Below, in pieces: positions 1-11,897 of a DNA stretch of 64,000 nucleotides. A program made the translations under genes and the position numbers. Each line of letters begins with the position of its first letter. Position 1 is the stretch's first letter. The stretch comes from Polytrichum commune (Eukaryota > Streptophyta > Polytrichopsida > Polytrichales > Polytrichaceae). Below the pieces are notes generated by a model. That model saw only the letters and a program-made list of their open reading frames with translations. It was not told where the DNA came from and searched no databases. Location: the NCBI GenBank assembly GCA_950295325.1, contig OX485808.1:12216501-12280500 (forward strand), written 5' to 3'.

Positions 1-294
1 GAGTTCGTCACCAAAAGAGCGGTTACGGCAAACTCTAGACATTGGTAATGTGTTTGGACCAACTTTCGACTTAAAAAATCCACAGTAATTTCAAGTTAAA
101 GAATAAAATTATCGAAAGCACTGCAATCCTCTTGATTTCTATCTTCCTACATGGGAAACATTTGCATCGCCCTATACTTCTCCAGGTTTGGCGTAGAATC
201 TCTTAAGTGATCGGTTACAGACGCCTCTACTCTAGTATAACGACTGATTGTTCTCATACCTATTTCCATGAAATCAACAATGTAAGACCTGGAG

Positions 295-468
295 CAATGA
301 ACAGGGAGAACCGACCGCTAGTTACAAATGGTTCAGCTGAGTTTGAGAAACAACCAGTCGACGTCGAAGAGTCCAGGAAATTTACTGATCGTTTTAGAGG
401 AACTTAGAGAATATACCTCAAATTACCAAAGCAAAACCCGAAAGATGTCAACGTGTACCTGGACACTG
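295..468 (+). mobile_element. hAT-type MITE, family A, internally deleted copy
   Basis: The element begins CAATGAACAGGGAGA and ends CACTG. It is flanked by a perfect 8-bp direct repeat ACCTGGAG (287-294 and 469-476), the target-site duplication length of hAT transposons. The interior matches the other family A copies (48043-48268; reverse 39298-39524 and 62677-62904), including the stretch around GAATATACCTCAAATTAC. At 174 bp it is about 54 bp shorter than full copies because the section before the right end is missing. It has no coding capacity; reading frames across it are incidental. Confidence 0.8.
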
Positions 469-476
469 ACCTGGAG

Positions 477-1773
477 CCTCTTCAATTCTCAAATAAGCCC
501 ACGAATCCTTTGCAAAAACATCAGAAAACAGAATTTAAAACCTGATTCAAGTAGCGCCAAACTGATCTTCCTCTTGAAAATAAAAACAATTACAATGAGA
601 TATGTATATCTGTGTCAAACATCCGCTAGAACCTCATCGCCATTTACAAGAGTCGTAGGTGTGGATGCTAGGTTTCACTAAGTACTGGGTTTTTAAAGTG
701 ACCTTCCATACCGATTCTTTTGCACTTTTCAGATGGTTATGAAATTTCTGATTGTGGGTTGAAAATCTGGCATTCACTACGGGAGTCAGGTTTCCTTGTC
801 AGATAGGTTTCAGCTCCGTGAATATGGATTCAAACTTTGCATATTTAACGGATCGTAAAACCGTCAAGTGGAAGAGGTTTTAGTGATAAGTAACCATGAT
901 TCTCATACTGATTGTAGTAGTTCATAAAAACATGTAGATAGTGGAAGGGAACTACTCGTAACTTGGCCTTACTTGAAAAGAATATAATATGTAGCACTTC
1001 TAGAGGTTAAACAACATCAGAACTGTAAGGATTGGACTACCCCGTAAATGGATCGCATGCTGCATTGAATCCACATGATTTTGCATAAGAGAGTGTTAAG
1101 TGTGCACTTCGCATGATTTGCTTCAAGATAATTTTGAGGAGCGGTTTCGTATCCTTGAACAAATCCATCTCGAAGCAAGAACTTGGTTAAGACAAGCACG
1201 TTGGGAGGGTGCTTGGTTTTAAATTTCTTTTGTTAAACTTAGCTACTGAACTCAAACGCAATGAACATCAAAGGTTGGATCCTGCGGTTTTTGTCAAAAA
1301 GAACACCACAAACATGGCATTCAAATTATAGGTTTGTGTGTTCAATTAGCACCAAAGAGCATCCATTTTCATCAAAGATTCCAATACTCTAGTGAAACTT
1401 CATTCATTAGCACTACACTAATACCCCCCTCCCATGCCCAAAAAACTTCATGATTTGGAGACCTAACAAAACCGAGGGATCCATGTTACGGCTCAAGTGT
1501 AAACGTGTGGTTGCACTCCAACGGTGATATTCCATGTCCGTTGTTGTCATGGATAATAGTGGGTTGGATGTGTTTTCATCAAGATAAAAAAAAAAACCAA
1601 ACAACTACATTATGATTGCCTTTCAAAATGCGGCGGGCAGTGACCATGAGCCATTAGACTTTCATGCGCCCACTAAACACATAAGATAGCATAGGCTGTT
1701 TGGCACATACGAACCCTACTTGCCACCAGATTTCATCTACATTTTTTCTCATTCCCACGGGAGCAAATTTCTT
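477..1773. other. gene-free interval
   Basis: No conserved coding region, RNA gene or clear repeat boundary is recognised. The short open frames resemble no known family. The sequence is AT-rich and probably old repeat debris. Confidence 0.5.
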
Positions 1774-1897
1774 TCCAAGGAATGACAAGTAATTTTAAGT
1801 TTACATTTAGTGTTGGTGATGGTACACATGTGGTTTACAATAAGTATTGAGCAAGACAAAATAAAATCGGTGACAATAAATACAATATTTACTGTAG
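1774..1897 (-). mobile_element. Partial MITE, family B
   Basis: The sequence from the AAGGAATGACAA motif to the terminal ACTGTAG matches the right part of the family B copy at 18383-19254, and the reverse complement of the left part of 57771-58132. Shared landmarks are TTTACATTTAGTGTTGGTGA, TATTGAGCAAGACAAA and the terminal half-palindrome TACAATATTTA. The other end was not found, so this is a truncated or strongly diverged copy. Confidence 0.6.
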
Positions 1898-4800
1898 TAC
1901 ACACAATTTCAAACCGTGAATGGGTCTATTGGGTTACATGCTTCGAAAGCACCGTCCATGGGTTGCAATGTACACCACATCACACTCATTGTCATTCAAT
2001 CGTGGACATGAACTTACAATGAACTCCATGTCCTCTTCTAATTTCATGGGATGCATGTGAAGTGGTTTTAAATTTACACCATGGGATTAAAAGTACAAGT
2101 TCTTCAATGCCTTGTAGCTGCGCATTTAACCAACCGTTGAGAGTGCACCATGGATAAACGCATGAATTCCACACAACCGTGTCTACAATGTATGCAAATT
2201 AACAAGAGGGTATTAAAATAAATAAAAGTCTTCACACCAAATAATTTGTTCTCTATTTGTATATGAATGTGGGTTTTACATTGGGTTCTAAGACCAAAAA
2301 AAAAAAACTTTGAGATTGAGTTATCATGTTGGTCACAGGAGTTTACACTAGGGTCCAAGTCCAGGTATTGAAAAAGTGAAGCGGTGCCAATGCGGAAAAT
2401 CACTCAAGAGGGTATTCCTCTCAGTTTGAGGAACCTATTTTTCAAGCTTGCATCGTATTTTGAGTTGAAAGAAAAAAAGTCCATCAAGGGGTATCTTGGA
2501 CCCCCCAAGTTTCTTGGACCTACACCCTCGTGTAAAAGCTAACCCCCAAGAAAATACTCTACCCAATTTGAGAAACCAAACTTTGAGGTCGAGTCAATAC
2601 TCAAGCCTCACAAATGTTAACGTCGTAAAGGGGTGTTTTGAACCCCGAGATTCAAGTTTTTAACAATTCATGTCAATTTGTTTTTCTTTTCTTTTCTTGT
2701 TTTGATGGATTTCATTTCTAAATTTTCATCAAGATGTAAAGATTTCATTTAAAAGCAGGTTAAGAGTATGAGACTTAAGGTGTATATTTCAACTTTCTAA
2801 TACACTATATACATCTTATTCTAGTGCGACCTGCACTCATCCTCAACAAAACATGCAAATGATATTGCAATCACTAGATGGCAAACTAGAGAGGGTGACA
2901 TAGGGCACTTGCTATGATAAGACAAATCATGCCTGCCACTCTAATAAACATGGCACAACAAAATTGATAGCATAGTGAAATAAATAAATAAAAGGTACCA
3001 AGTTCTCGTCCATTGGAAAGGTCTAAAAATCTATGAACATGGACAAATTATCTACTATTACAACATATCATAACACCATCCACTGGAAGACAACATTGGT
3101 AAATAAAATCATGATTCATGTAGTTCAAAAATAGTCTCAAGCATTGGATTGAAAACATTTCCATCTTCTCAATATGTTTTTGTTCACACGAATTTAGGAG
3201 AATTTTTCAAAGAAGAAGTACTTTTCTGAATGTATGGAGAAGTGACCATATTATTGACTAGTTTTGAAATCGAGTTGTTGAATATGCTTATTTCCCTAAT
3301 TTGAATAGTTCTTATCAATCACATTTCTCAAAGGAACTAAAATATCATGATATGTGGTTTCGCATGGTAACCCCACTGAGTTATATAGATGTCCCATAAT
3401 TATGATCTGAGAAAATAGGAAATTGTCACTAATAGGTATGGATATATGATCCATTCTCCCAATCCCCTTATCAACAGGTAGGCAATAACCCTATGACATG
3501 ATCTAATTTGTGTAAACGCATTCAGTATGGGATAGGTTGAAGGGACCCTCGATCTAAGTTGTCGATGTTCATTTTCTTTCTAGTCTCCCTCCACTTTACA
3601 TGTCAATGTTATGAATTACCAACCCTTCAACTCCCAAAGCTTTGATTCTTAATAATGTATTGAATTATGAATACCATTTGCCAATTGCATACTCTTCTTG
3701 GAGGTTGTGTAGGTAATGAAAGTGATCATATTTGCATGTGATGTGGATGTTGGAGATGAAAGCTAGTTTCCTCATGTCACACATAGGAGCTTTCACATGG
3801 TACGATATAAATTGTTATCCATTGAATTTCTTGAGTGAAATCGGAACACAAGTTCGATGAATAAGAATTTTCTATTCATTTTTACCTCTCATTCATCCAA
3901 TCCATCCTTGTTGAATTTGATGAATCGGGGCTTGTTGAATAACAAGCGTACCTCTCATCCATCCAATTCAGCCTTGAAAACATACACCCTATAGGTTCAT
4001 GATTAATTCATATGAAATGGTTTTTTTTTTTTTTTTTTCATTTGACTCATAAATTTAAGGTCTTTGCAATTGATTAAGCAATGGTTCAACTAAGAAAAGT
4101 AACATTTAGGCTACATACCATTTCATAACGATTTTGTTGAATGAATGTGAAGCACATTTTTTATGTAATAACTTCTTGTCCCCATAGCTTTGCATGCAAC
4201 GAGGGACTATTGGATAACCATTCTAAAATTCGGGGTTGTTATGTGTAAGGACTAAATGAATAGGTCTCAATAGCTCATCCTTGTCATGTGTAGGGACAAG
4301 GCAATTGGATGCTTGAATCTTTGCCTTGGGATGCAGATATTCTCTACATATCTTATTTTAAAAAATTGGATCCCTCAGTGCAGTGTCCAATCTCCTTGAA
4401 CTTCTAGAAGTGAACAAGGTTATCTTATTGAAGGTGCGTTTACACACAACCATTGTGGCGGTTGAGTTACAACTTGGGCCCACCTTCAATCACAACGATA
4501 AGTAGTTTTAATGTACACAAAATTGCTTTTGTAGTTGAAGATTGGGTTTGACCTCAATGATCACCCCACCTATTGGTGTAATTCACGGAATGGCGACAAG
4601 CAATTTCTAGTTTTAAGTGGAAAGGTTGTTCAAGAGTAATTTCTTCCTACAAATCCTCTATTATGCTTTGGCCTTGAAGTTCTCCCCAAGTGTTGAACAT
4701 TGACTACAAAAAAAGCAAACCATCGGACTACTCCCAACCACATCTTTTATTGTAGTTGGGCATGTAGAAAGAAGTTGTGATTGTGGTTGTCACCAATGCA

Positions 4801-4949
4801 CATTTTCCTTCCTTATCCCTCAGAAATAGAACCCCAAAATGGAACCCAAAACCATCACCCACCAAAAGTGGTGTTGTATGGATGCACCTTAAAGAATATC
4901 ATTGTCCATGTGGTGTGGCCAATACAAAGATCATTGTTTGGACCAAAGT
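1898..4949. other. gene-free AT-rich interval
   Basis: No gene is recognised. An 18-base T tract lies at about 4021-4038. The remainder is unassigned intergenic or decayed repeat sequence. Open frames at 1992-2403 have no recognisable domain. Confidence 0.5.
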
Positions 4950-6070
4950 TACAATACATGGATTTAACACTAACTTATTGGGTCAAAGTAGATAACTAAA
5001 ATAAACATGTACTCCCTATATGCACATCTAGTGTAAATATCATGGAGGACACACTATTGCATGTATGAAAGCCTTGATGGGAACTGTAAGGAAAGAAGCG
5101 GTAGTTGGTGTCACATATTGGGAACTCAAATCTCACCTATTCAAGGTTTTAGTGCTATCCTACTTTCACATATGACACCGAAATTTGGGGAAGCGACTTG
5201 AAAAACTCGCCTTGGAAAGTCTTTGAGAAGGGCATGAAAATGCATATAATGTCTCACATCAAAGTGCGTTCTTCAATTACATGTCATATCTTATTGGCCG
5301 AATTGGGAGAAATTCCCATAGAATTATATGCTCTCAAGCTTACTATGGGCTTCAACAACGGCTCGCCCGCCTATCCCCCTCTTGGCTAGTCAGTAAAGCA
5401 ACCTCACTATCCCAACACTTGGCCAAACAAGGATTTAACACTTGGTACAAATCAACAACCGTGTGGTCATCATGGGGATTTATCTCATTGGGAAACCCAT
5501 AAGAACCCAACCACATCATAAACAACATATGTTGATATCAAGGAGGTTTTCCTTGCTTAATAGTAAAAAAATTCCATCTCTTTGGGAAGAAACTAGATTA
5601 CCTCCGTTGCAAGGATTTTCTTAAATACTAATGTGAATTGTACTTGATGCAATTATTGACTCCACCACAATGCAAGATCATTTTTGCCTATCGCACCTCG
5701 AACTATAGACTTGCCATTGAAACTGGATGATGGACGATTATCCCAATCTCTAGAGATACTAGACTATGCCACTTTTGTTCCTACAATGTTGTTGAAAACG
5801 AGGCACACTTTGGGTTGGAATGTCCCCTATACAACCCCATTAGAGATAAGTTTCCATCACTATTTGAGAACCTAGTTCCAGGGAGCCTCAAATCTTTCTT
5901 TCAATTAAAACAAGTTAACATTAGCCTCTATCTCACAAAGGCTACCGCACTTCACCACTCTAGAGAATTAACTGAATTGAAACCATTTTCATGTACTTTT
6001 AGTCCCACTAGACTTTTTGGCTTCCTAGACATTGAAATCAAGTTCATTTCAATGCAACTTTACTACTAAC
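4950..6070 (+). pseudogene. LINE ORF2 remnant, C-terminal region
   Basis: Frameshifted pieces on the + strand read as the end of a non-LTR retrotransposon ORF2. Around 5150-5200 a phrase equivalent to 'YDTEIWG' appears, as often found just after LINE reverse transcriptases. The frame at 5198-5389 continues as a helical region with a LAELGEIPIELYALK motif. Around 5763-5850 a zinc-binding signature C-X2-C...H-X4-C is visible (CHFC, then HFGLEC) followed by PLYNPIRDKFPSLFENL. These parts fall in different frames, with in-frame stops (5539 onward), so the copy is dead. No catalytic reverse transcriptase core or endonuclease was found upstream, so it is 5'-truncated, as most LINE copies are. The clade cannot be assigned without a search. 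Confidence 0.72.
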
Positions 6071-6150
6071 ATAATGTAGTTTCCATGCGGGATTCAAAAG
6101 GTCTCGACCAATATAAGATTGACACATGGCAAAACTTGAGGGAAAATTTA
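6071..6150 (+). repeat. Probable LINE 3' UTR segment
   Basis: Directly after the LINE remnant, the sequence AATGTAGTTTCCATGCGGGA ... AAGATTGACACATGGCAAAA closely matches 17616-17687. A short dispersed segment at the end of a LINE is most simply its 3' UTR. Confidence 0.45.
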
Positions 6151-6984
6151 TTATTTTTGTCAAAATGGAGAGCTCTCTACAATAATCTAAAAATGTTGTA
6201 ACATTTGATTACATGAGTTGTTTGCTCCTTATTTGCATATGTTTTGTATGGGAGAGGAAATTATCATAAATGTGTGTACCTCTCAGCTATCCAACATAAA
6301 AGCCATTAATAGTATGCAGCCCGGAAGTTACTTTTCATCATTGATTTGACGCTGAAATTAGTTGTAAAGACCCCAAATGAGTCTACTTGAAGTCATTTGA
6401 AATAAATCAACAACAAACCTATAGGGGGGTCAAGTTTATATGTTGGATGGATGAGAGGTATACTCATGTACAATAATTCCCTTTCTATCCCTTTGTATGA
6501 TATGCAAAACCGATGTAATGTGAGACTTGTTGGATTACATTATAGTTTACATACCACAAGTTGGTGGAAATCCTAAACACCATTTATATGTAGACGGAGA
6601 CTAAGACTTGTAAACCTTCTTTGTTGACCCTAGTGTATTACATAGTGTATTTTTCGTGCTCCTATCGGTATTGACCGACACAACTCAAGAGCAAACACTT
6701 CATACTCTCTTTGATAACAGAAATCAGTTGAGTGTGGGTTTGAACATGTCAATTTCATAGTAAGGTATGTGGCCTTATTGTGGGCACTTCCAACTCCATA
6801 TACATTTATGACTGTTGGATTGATTTAGGAATGGCCACATCCAATGAGCACTTGTGGATTATGAAGATTGTTATTTCATGTTTTATAATGGAATAGAGAT
6901 GTAGAAGTTTTAAGAATCCAAAGTTTGTTTTTTCTTACTTTCCGAATGATAAATTTTCAATTACAAAGTTCTTCCAATTGTGTT

Positions 6985-8760
6985 CACAGTTATCAGACAG
7001 TAGATTGGTTTATGTATTTTGAGCCAATAATCCAATCTCGGCGTAACACATGTCTTTTTTGGTGTCCACTGTTAAGTACACACCTTACCATATACCACTC
7101 AAATATAGGTGTCCGATTAAGACAAGGGACCACATATGGCCTACATACCTTGGTCACTTGACATCCAACTCCTTTTTGTTTAACATTTGATTACTACATG
7201 GCTTGTTATCACAAAGGTTGACAAATTTCTACAAGGAAATTCACTTATTGACATGCAAAGAGTTGAAACAAATAACCCTCTATGAGAAGTGTGGACTTTA
7301 TGTGATCACTCTTCTTAACCCGGTTAATTGACGGCCAAAACACGCCACTTATTTGGACACCTATATTGGAATGGTACATGACAAGTTTGTAGTTAAGAAT
7401 AAAAACTTAGAAGACATGTTATGATGAGATTGGACTATGTTCTCATAACATATTAACCGTTATAGGTTAACCTTGTTAATACAATGGGGAGGGCCTCCGT
7501 GATCACTCAACGAGAAGAAAAAAAAAAAGTTTGACTTCTTTAAACTTATGCACCTCAATTCAATTTTGAAAAATATATGATAATCTTTGTGATTCACAAA
7601 TGGTAGCCAAGTTAGACAATTCTTGATCCGATAGCAAAATGTGTATGTGGAGTTCAAAGTGCCCACAATAGGACCACGTACTGTATGACCACAATTATAG
7701 TGACATGTGACTAAGTTGTACAAGTACTTTAACATTATCACATCAAATTTTGAAGTTCACACTAAGATTCCAAGTTATCAGAGGTCAAAGAGAACATTAT
7801 CTCTCTCTTTAAGAGATCATGGAGGCTGTCCCAATTATATCAACTATTGAACCTAGAATGATGGTGATATTTTGAGCATATACTTTATCTCATAGTGACA
7901 TGTGTCTTTTTTGGTGTTTGTTCTTAACCACAAGCCATGTCTTACATCACTCAAATATTGGTGTATGGTCAAGAAGATAAACCACATAATTCATGATCCA
8001 CTTACTTCAAAGTTTGCACGTGTTATTAAATTTTTTTCCTTAATCTGACACCTAAATATCAATATTATGTGGTTAGGTGTGGATCTAAAACAAACACCAT
8101 AAAGAGACACATCCAAAAAGGGATTGGGATACATCTTCAATTTTTATTAATTACACTAGACTCAATAATGAACACAATTGGGAGGACAATGACATTGTAT
8201 TCTCTTAAGGAAGTAACCAACATAAACTTATGATGATCATAACTAAATAGGGGGAGTTTCAATTCTCAATTAGGATATTGATTATGTTACATCACACATT
8301 TGCTAATGCAACACAAATTACTAAGACATGGACTTCATCAATAAAAGATGAAGAACAAGAAGAAAAATATTGAATAACACCCACGTACCTTAAGGTATGC
8401 ATGTTTTATTTGATTTTTTTTAATAATAAGACCCCCTATATTTGGTTGGTGTGTGGATAGGTGAGGATCTTAAAAAAACCGCCATAAAGTAACACATTTG
8501 AAACATATTGAACTACATCTTCAAATTTGGTCAACTACTCCACACTCAATAATGAACAGAATCAAGAGGACCTATACATCAAGTTTAAGAATCAACAAAC
8601 ATGCACTTCCGATAAGCATAACTAGTACACGGGAGGTCCGATTTTCAACCCAATTTGTGTTGATGCTTCATCGTAGATTTGCTAATGCACCTAAATTTTC
8701 GTTGTGTGAAATCTACCCAATAGAAGTTGAAGAACATGAAAAGCAAACTGAATAACACAC
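6985..8760. repeat. Cluster of dispersed repeat R1 copies, both orientations
   Basis: At least five R1 copies lie here: about 6985-7165 (+), 7280-7450 (-), 7795-8010 (+), 8040-8380 (-) and 8410-8760 (-). R1 is recognised by a phrase like CCTCCCAATTGTGTTCA, then TTGAGC..., TCTCTTTCAAACAC, TGTCTTTTTGGTGT and ACTCAAATATAGGTGT, ending near GGCCCACATACCTT. Other copies are at about 13190-13345, 30630-30815, 33885-34090, 34225-34435, 37690-37920 (-), 47540-48000 (-), 58400-58790 and 60090-60660. No coding frame is conserved among copies, which suggests a non-autonomous element. I could not define its ends or class. Confidence 0.65.
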
Positions 8761-8862
8761 ACATATCTTACTCACATACTTGATATAAAATCCACCACAA
8801 AAAGCTAAAAGCCCGTGGACAAAGTGACTCTTCAATCACGCTTGCTTCACGAGAGGCGAGCA

Positions 8863-8882
8863 TTTCTATCTATCTATCTATA
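8863..8882. repeat. (TCTA)n microsatellite
   Basis: About five TCTA units. A similar run lies at 48316-48336, also next to a family A MITE. Confidence 0.85.
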
Positions 8883-8936
8883 CATCTTGCATACTTGTGA
8901 CTTGAAAACCGATGTCAACACAGCTGATTGGTGCAC

Positions 8937-9165
8937 CAATAAAGGGGGAGATCCGGCCACTAATTACAAACGAACTGGTCGAATTTGAGAAACAACCGGT
9001 TGAAATTCATCAAGACTTCAGGGAAATCACCAATCTTTTAAGCGGAATCTATGGGAATATACCTCAAATTACTGAAGAAAAACCAACAACAGATCATGAC
9101 ATGCAACCAGCAGTTGGACTTGGAAGCACGAGGGTTTTGACTAATTGTGCCCAAAAAGCCTGTCC
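8937..9165 (+). mobile_element. hAT-type MITE, family A, diverged copy
   Basis: It starts CAATAAAGGGGGAGATCCGG, matching the family terminus CAATGATCGGGGAGA, and follows the family body through GAATATACCTCAAATTAC to a degraded end near GCCCAAAAAGCC. Its 8-bp target duplication is not evident. It faces the copy at 9292-9790 as an inverted pair about 125 bp apart, so a hairpin could form if transcribed. The reading frame at 8912-9199 is incidental. Confidence 0.6.
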
Positions 9166-9291
9166 TTTGCCTGAAAACGCGATCAGAGAATGTGAATGAG
9201 GACGTGCTATTGGGCTGCATGGCGTTCTCATAAACATTACTAAAAATGGATGCGAAGAATGATGAAGCAGCAACGCAACATACGTACAAGG

Positions 9292-9790
9292 CAGCGTCTG
9301 GGGAGATTTTTGGAGCATAATTGGTTGAAATCCGAGTGTGTTCAAAGTCCAACCGGTTGAATGTTGTGATCTTTTGAGTTTTCTTGATCGATTTGAGGTA
9401 TATTCCATAGATTCCTCTAAACCGGTCAGTACATTCGGTGCAATCTCGAACTTTGACTGGTTATTTCTGAATCTCGACCGGTTCATCTGCAACTACAGTA
9501 GACTGGCCTTATCAACTAAAATGAGCCAATTGGTCCGCTCAATTTAATGTAGGGAACGTGATGGGAACGTAATGATTGCTAGTTGGTACGAGAGAATACC
9601 TGTTGAGGGTTCTTAAAATACACTCAACCATTCCAATACACCCACACATGTTTATAAAACCGTGCAAATAATCAATGGTAATATGGAAGATCTCATCAAT
9701 TGTGACAAAAGGATTGTCTCATAATGGCCCAATTGGCTCATTTTAGTTGGTAAGGCCATACTGTGTTCTCGGTTCTCTCCATTCATTCGT
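9292..9790 (-). mobile_element. hAT-type MITE, family A, interrupted by another element
   Basis: The left end CAGCGTCTGGGGAGATTTTT and the body through about 9500 match the reverse-oriented family A copies. The body stops at about 9500, where another inverted-repeat element is inserted, and resumes at about 9765 with TTCTCGGTTCTCTCCATTCA, the family's other end. Removing the insert leaves about 235 bp, close to the 226-228 bp of intact copies, which supports the nesting. Confidence 0.65.
9504..9758. mobile_element. Nested MITE with 33-bp TIRs
   Basis: The terminal inverted repeats are 9504-9536 and 9726-9758, which pair over 33 bp with two mismatches (outer end TGGCCTTA(T/C)CAACTAAAA). The 255-bp element sits inside a family A MITE. 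No clear target duplication was found and the superfamily is unassigned. Confidence 0.7.
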
Positions 9791-11570
9791 ACAAAGGTTT
9801 CACTCAAATGGGAACAACTCTAGGGACCAGAATCACCAGCTGATGTTGAATAGGCTTGAAATATTCCCCCCCTAAAAGTGTTTGATCGTTTCGTATCCAC
9901 ATCCACTCTCGCATCCACTCCACATCTTAATGTTGGATCTCTTCTAGTAGATGGGTTTACAATCTATAATTGTGATATGTAGTAGATTTATAATCCATTT
10001 TTCGAAACTATCTACACTAATATGTGCAATCAGGTTGCCTTCGCGATAGGTTGCCTCTTTACCCATGCAAATTACACTAAATCAAAATCATGTTACAAAA
10101 ACTCATAATCATGTTCGTTAATCCATATAGCATTCTCGATAGAAACATAATTATTGATTATTTTTCTTTAATTGTGACAATTTCAACTCAAAATAGCGTG
10201 GAATGTCGATAAATTAGCTTGCAGCAACCTAATTGCACTTAGCTTGTGAAAGAGTTTGAGCTTCTACAATAGCTTTGATCTCGTCAATAGATCGTAAGAT
10301 GCACACGAAGAAGGCATGGCGTGCCCAACAACTAATTTGAAGGAGGGTCTCTTTAGTGGCTAATGGGAGATACACCGCCTAGCTAGAAGAACGGTGAGTA
10401 ATTTTTGGGAGGAAAAATTGCATGGTCTAGGCCTTTCATTTCATATGTCTAAAGGTTAACATGTGCCATGACAATTGCTTGATAGTATACTTCATAGTAC
10501 GAGTTGGAGTTGAGTCATGTAAGTGTGTTCACCATACTTGCTACACTAAGAGTTGATTTATACTACAGTGAAGAAATGCACTGGTCAAGAATTTTAGGGG
10601 AATAGAGCAATATGATTCGTTACGAAATGGGTTTTTCACTAGCTGGGGTTTACACTACATCCAAGACTTCCCCGGTACAGAACTTCAAGCATGAATGAAA
10701 AAAATGACATGGTTGCCAACTTGACAACTCTTTTCGCTAAGCAAGTTTTGCCGAGGTAAAAGTTTCTTGGGCAACCTCAACTCCTCGGACATGAAACTTG
10801 GATCTCCGAGAACTCCAACTTGAGATTTTCTTTTTTCGTTTTCCCATCTTGTCCGCCAATATCAACCGTCGCCTCAAATAGCTTTGTCTTGGGCTGGAAC
10901 TCTTGACCAAACGGTGCACTTCTTCAACATAGTGTAAACCGGCCCTAAGTTGGAGATTACATGTATGCAAGCGGCCAAAGCATGCAACTGAATCACACTC
11001 TAAATTATGTCAAGTGTTTTTATTTATCTTTTGTAAGTCCTTCATAAATCTCTCTCCAAAGCTGATTGGGAAGGTACATGAGGAGATCCCGAAGTATCTT
11101 TCAATTCAAAATTTACGCATAATGGGAGCGATCCATGTACTTAAATGGGTTAATATATGTCCCTTGGTTATTAATTAACCCACACTTCCTGCAAAGAGTG
11201 GCACCACATCCAACCAGCTGTGTGTGTCAGTCATGTGGAAATAGTTAGTGCAGCTGCATGGAAACAAGACCCCCGAAGTTACATCACATGAGGTGATAAC
11301 TTGCAAGTCCAACACAAATTAATTCACAAAAATTGAGTAAAGTGCCGCCACGTGTCAACTTTCTATTCGCCACGACTTCTACAAAATCTCATGTGTCACC
11401 TCAAAAACTTAGCATTTCAACACCAAAGTGTCGAACGTGCCTATCACCTTACGGTAGACATGAATATCACTATTTAGGGACATCTCGCACTAGACATCGA
11501 GGGGTTGTGACCATGGAAATTTAAATATAACATTGGTGGATAATATCAAAACTGACCAGTTCACTTTACA
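9791..11570. other. gene-free interval
   Basis: No conserved gene is recognised. The minus-strand frame at 10737-10970 has a basic stretch (KMGKRKKK) but no known domain, and is not called. Confidence 0.5.
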
Positions 11571-11897
11571 CTACACTAAATAGGTAGATTAGTGTTAGAT
11601 GCAATAGTTACCTAAAACACTAATTTTCAACTGATATTACAATTAGTGTTTGAATAGGGTTTGAACAAATTATACCTTTTACGAGGTTCTCATATTCTTC
11701 TTCCTTCAATTCTTCATTCCAAGATTTACAAAATATCATCTAACACTAAATGCGCTCATGTAAATATTTAAAGTTACTACTTGGTACAAATAGTGTTAGA
11801 GTTGACATTTAGTGTTCTAACACTATAGAGACAATTTACATTTAGCGTTTTCGTCGACTATTAGTGTTTCCAACACTAATCTACCTATTTAGTGTAG
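11571..11897. mobile_element. MITE with perfect 26-bp TIRs
   Basis: 11571-11596 (starting CTACACTAAATAGGTAGATT) is the exact reverse complement of 11872-11897. The 327-bp interior repeats TAGTGTT / AACACTA motifs and has no open frame. Its end resembles family B (CTACACTA...) but the interior differs. No target duplication could be fixed, because the TA next to CACTA may belong to the element or to the target. Confidence 0.8.

Noticed and set aside
11571-11897. Assignment of the CTACACTA-type MITEs to the CACTA superfamily
   Set aside because: CACTA lies near the end, but a 3-bp direct target duplication outside CACTA...TAGTG is absent (CTA against TAG), and the outer CTA/TAG is part of the inverted repeat.
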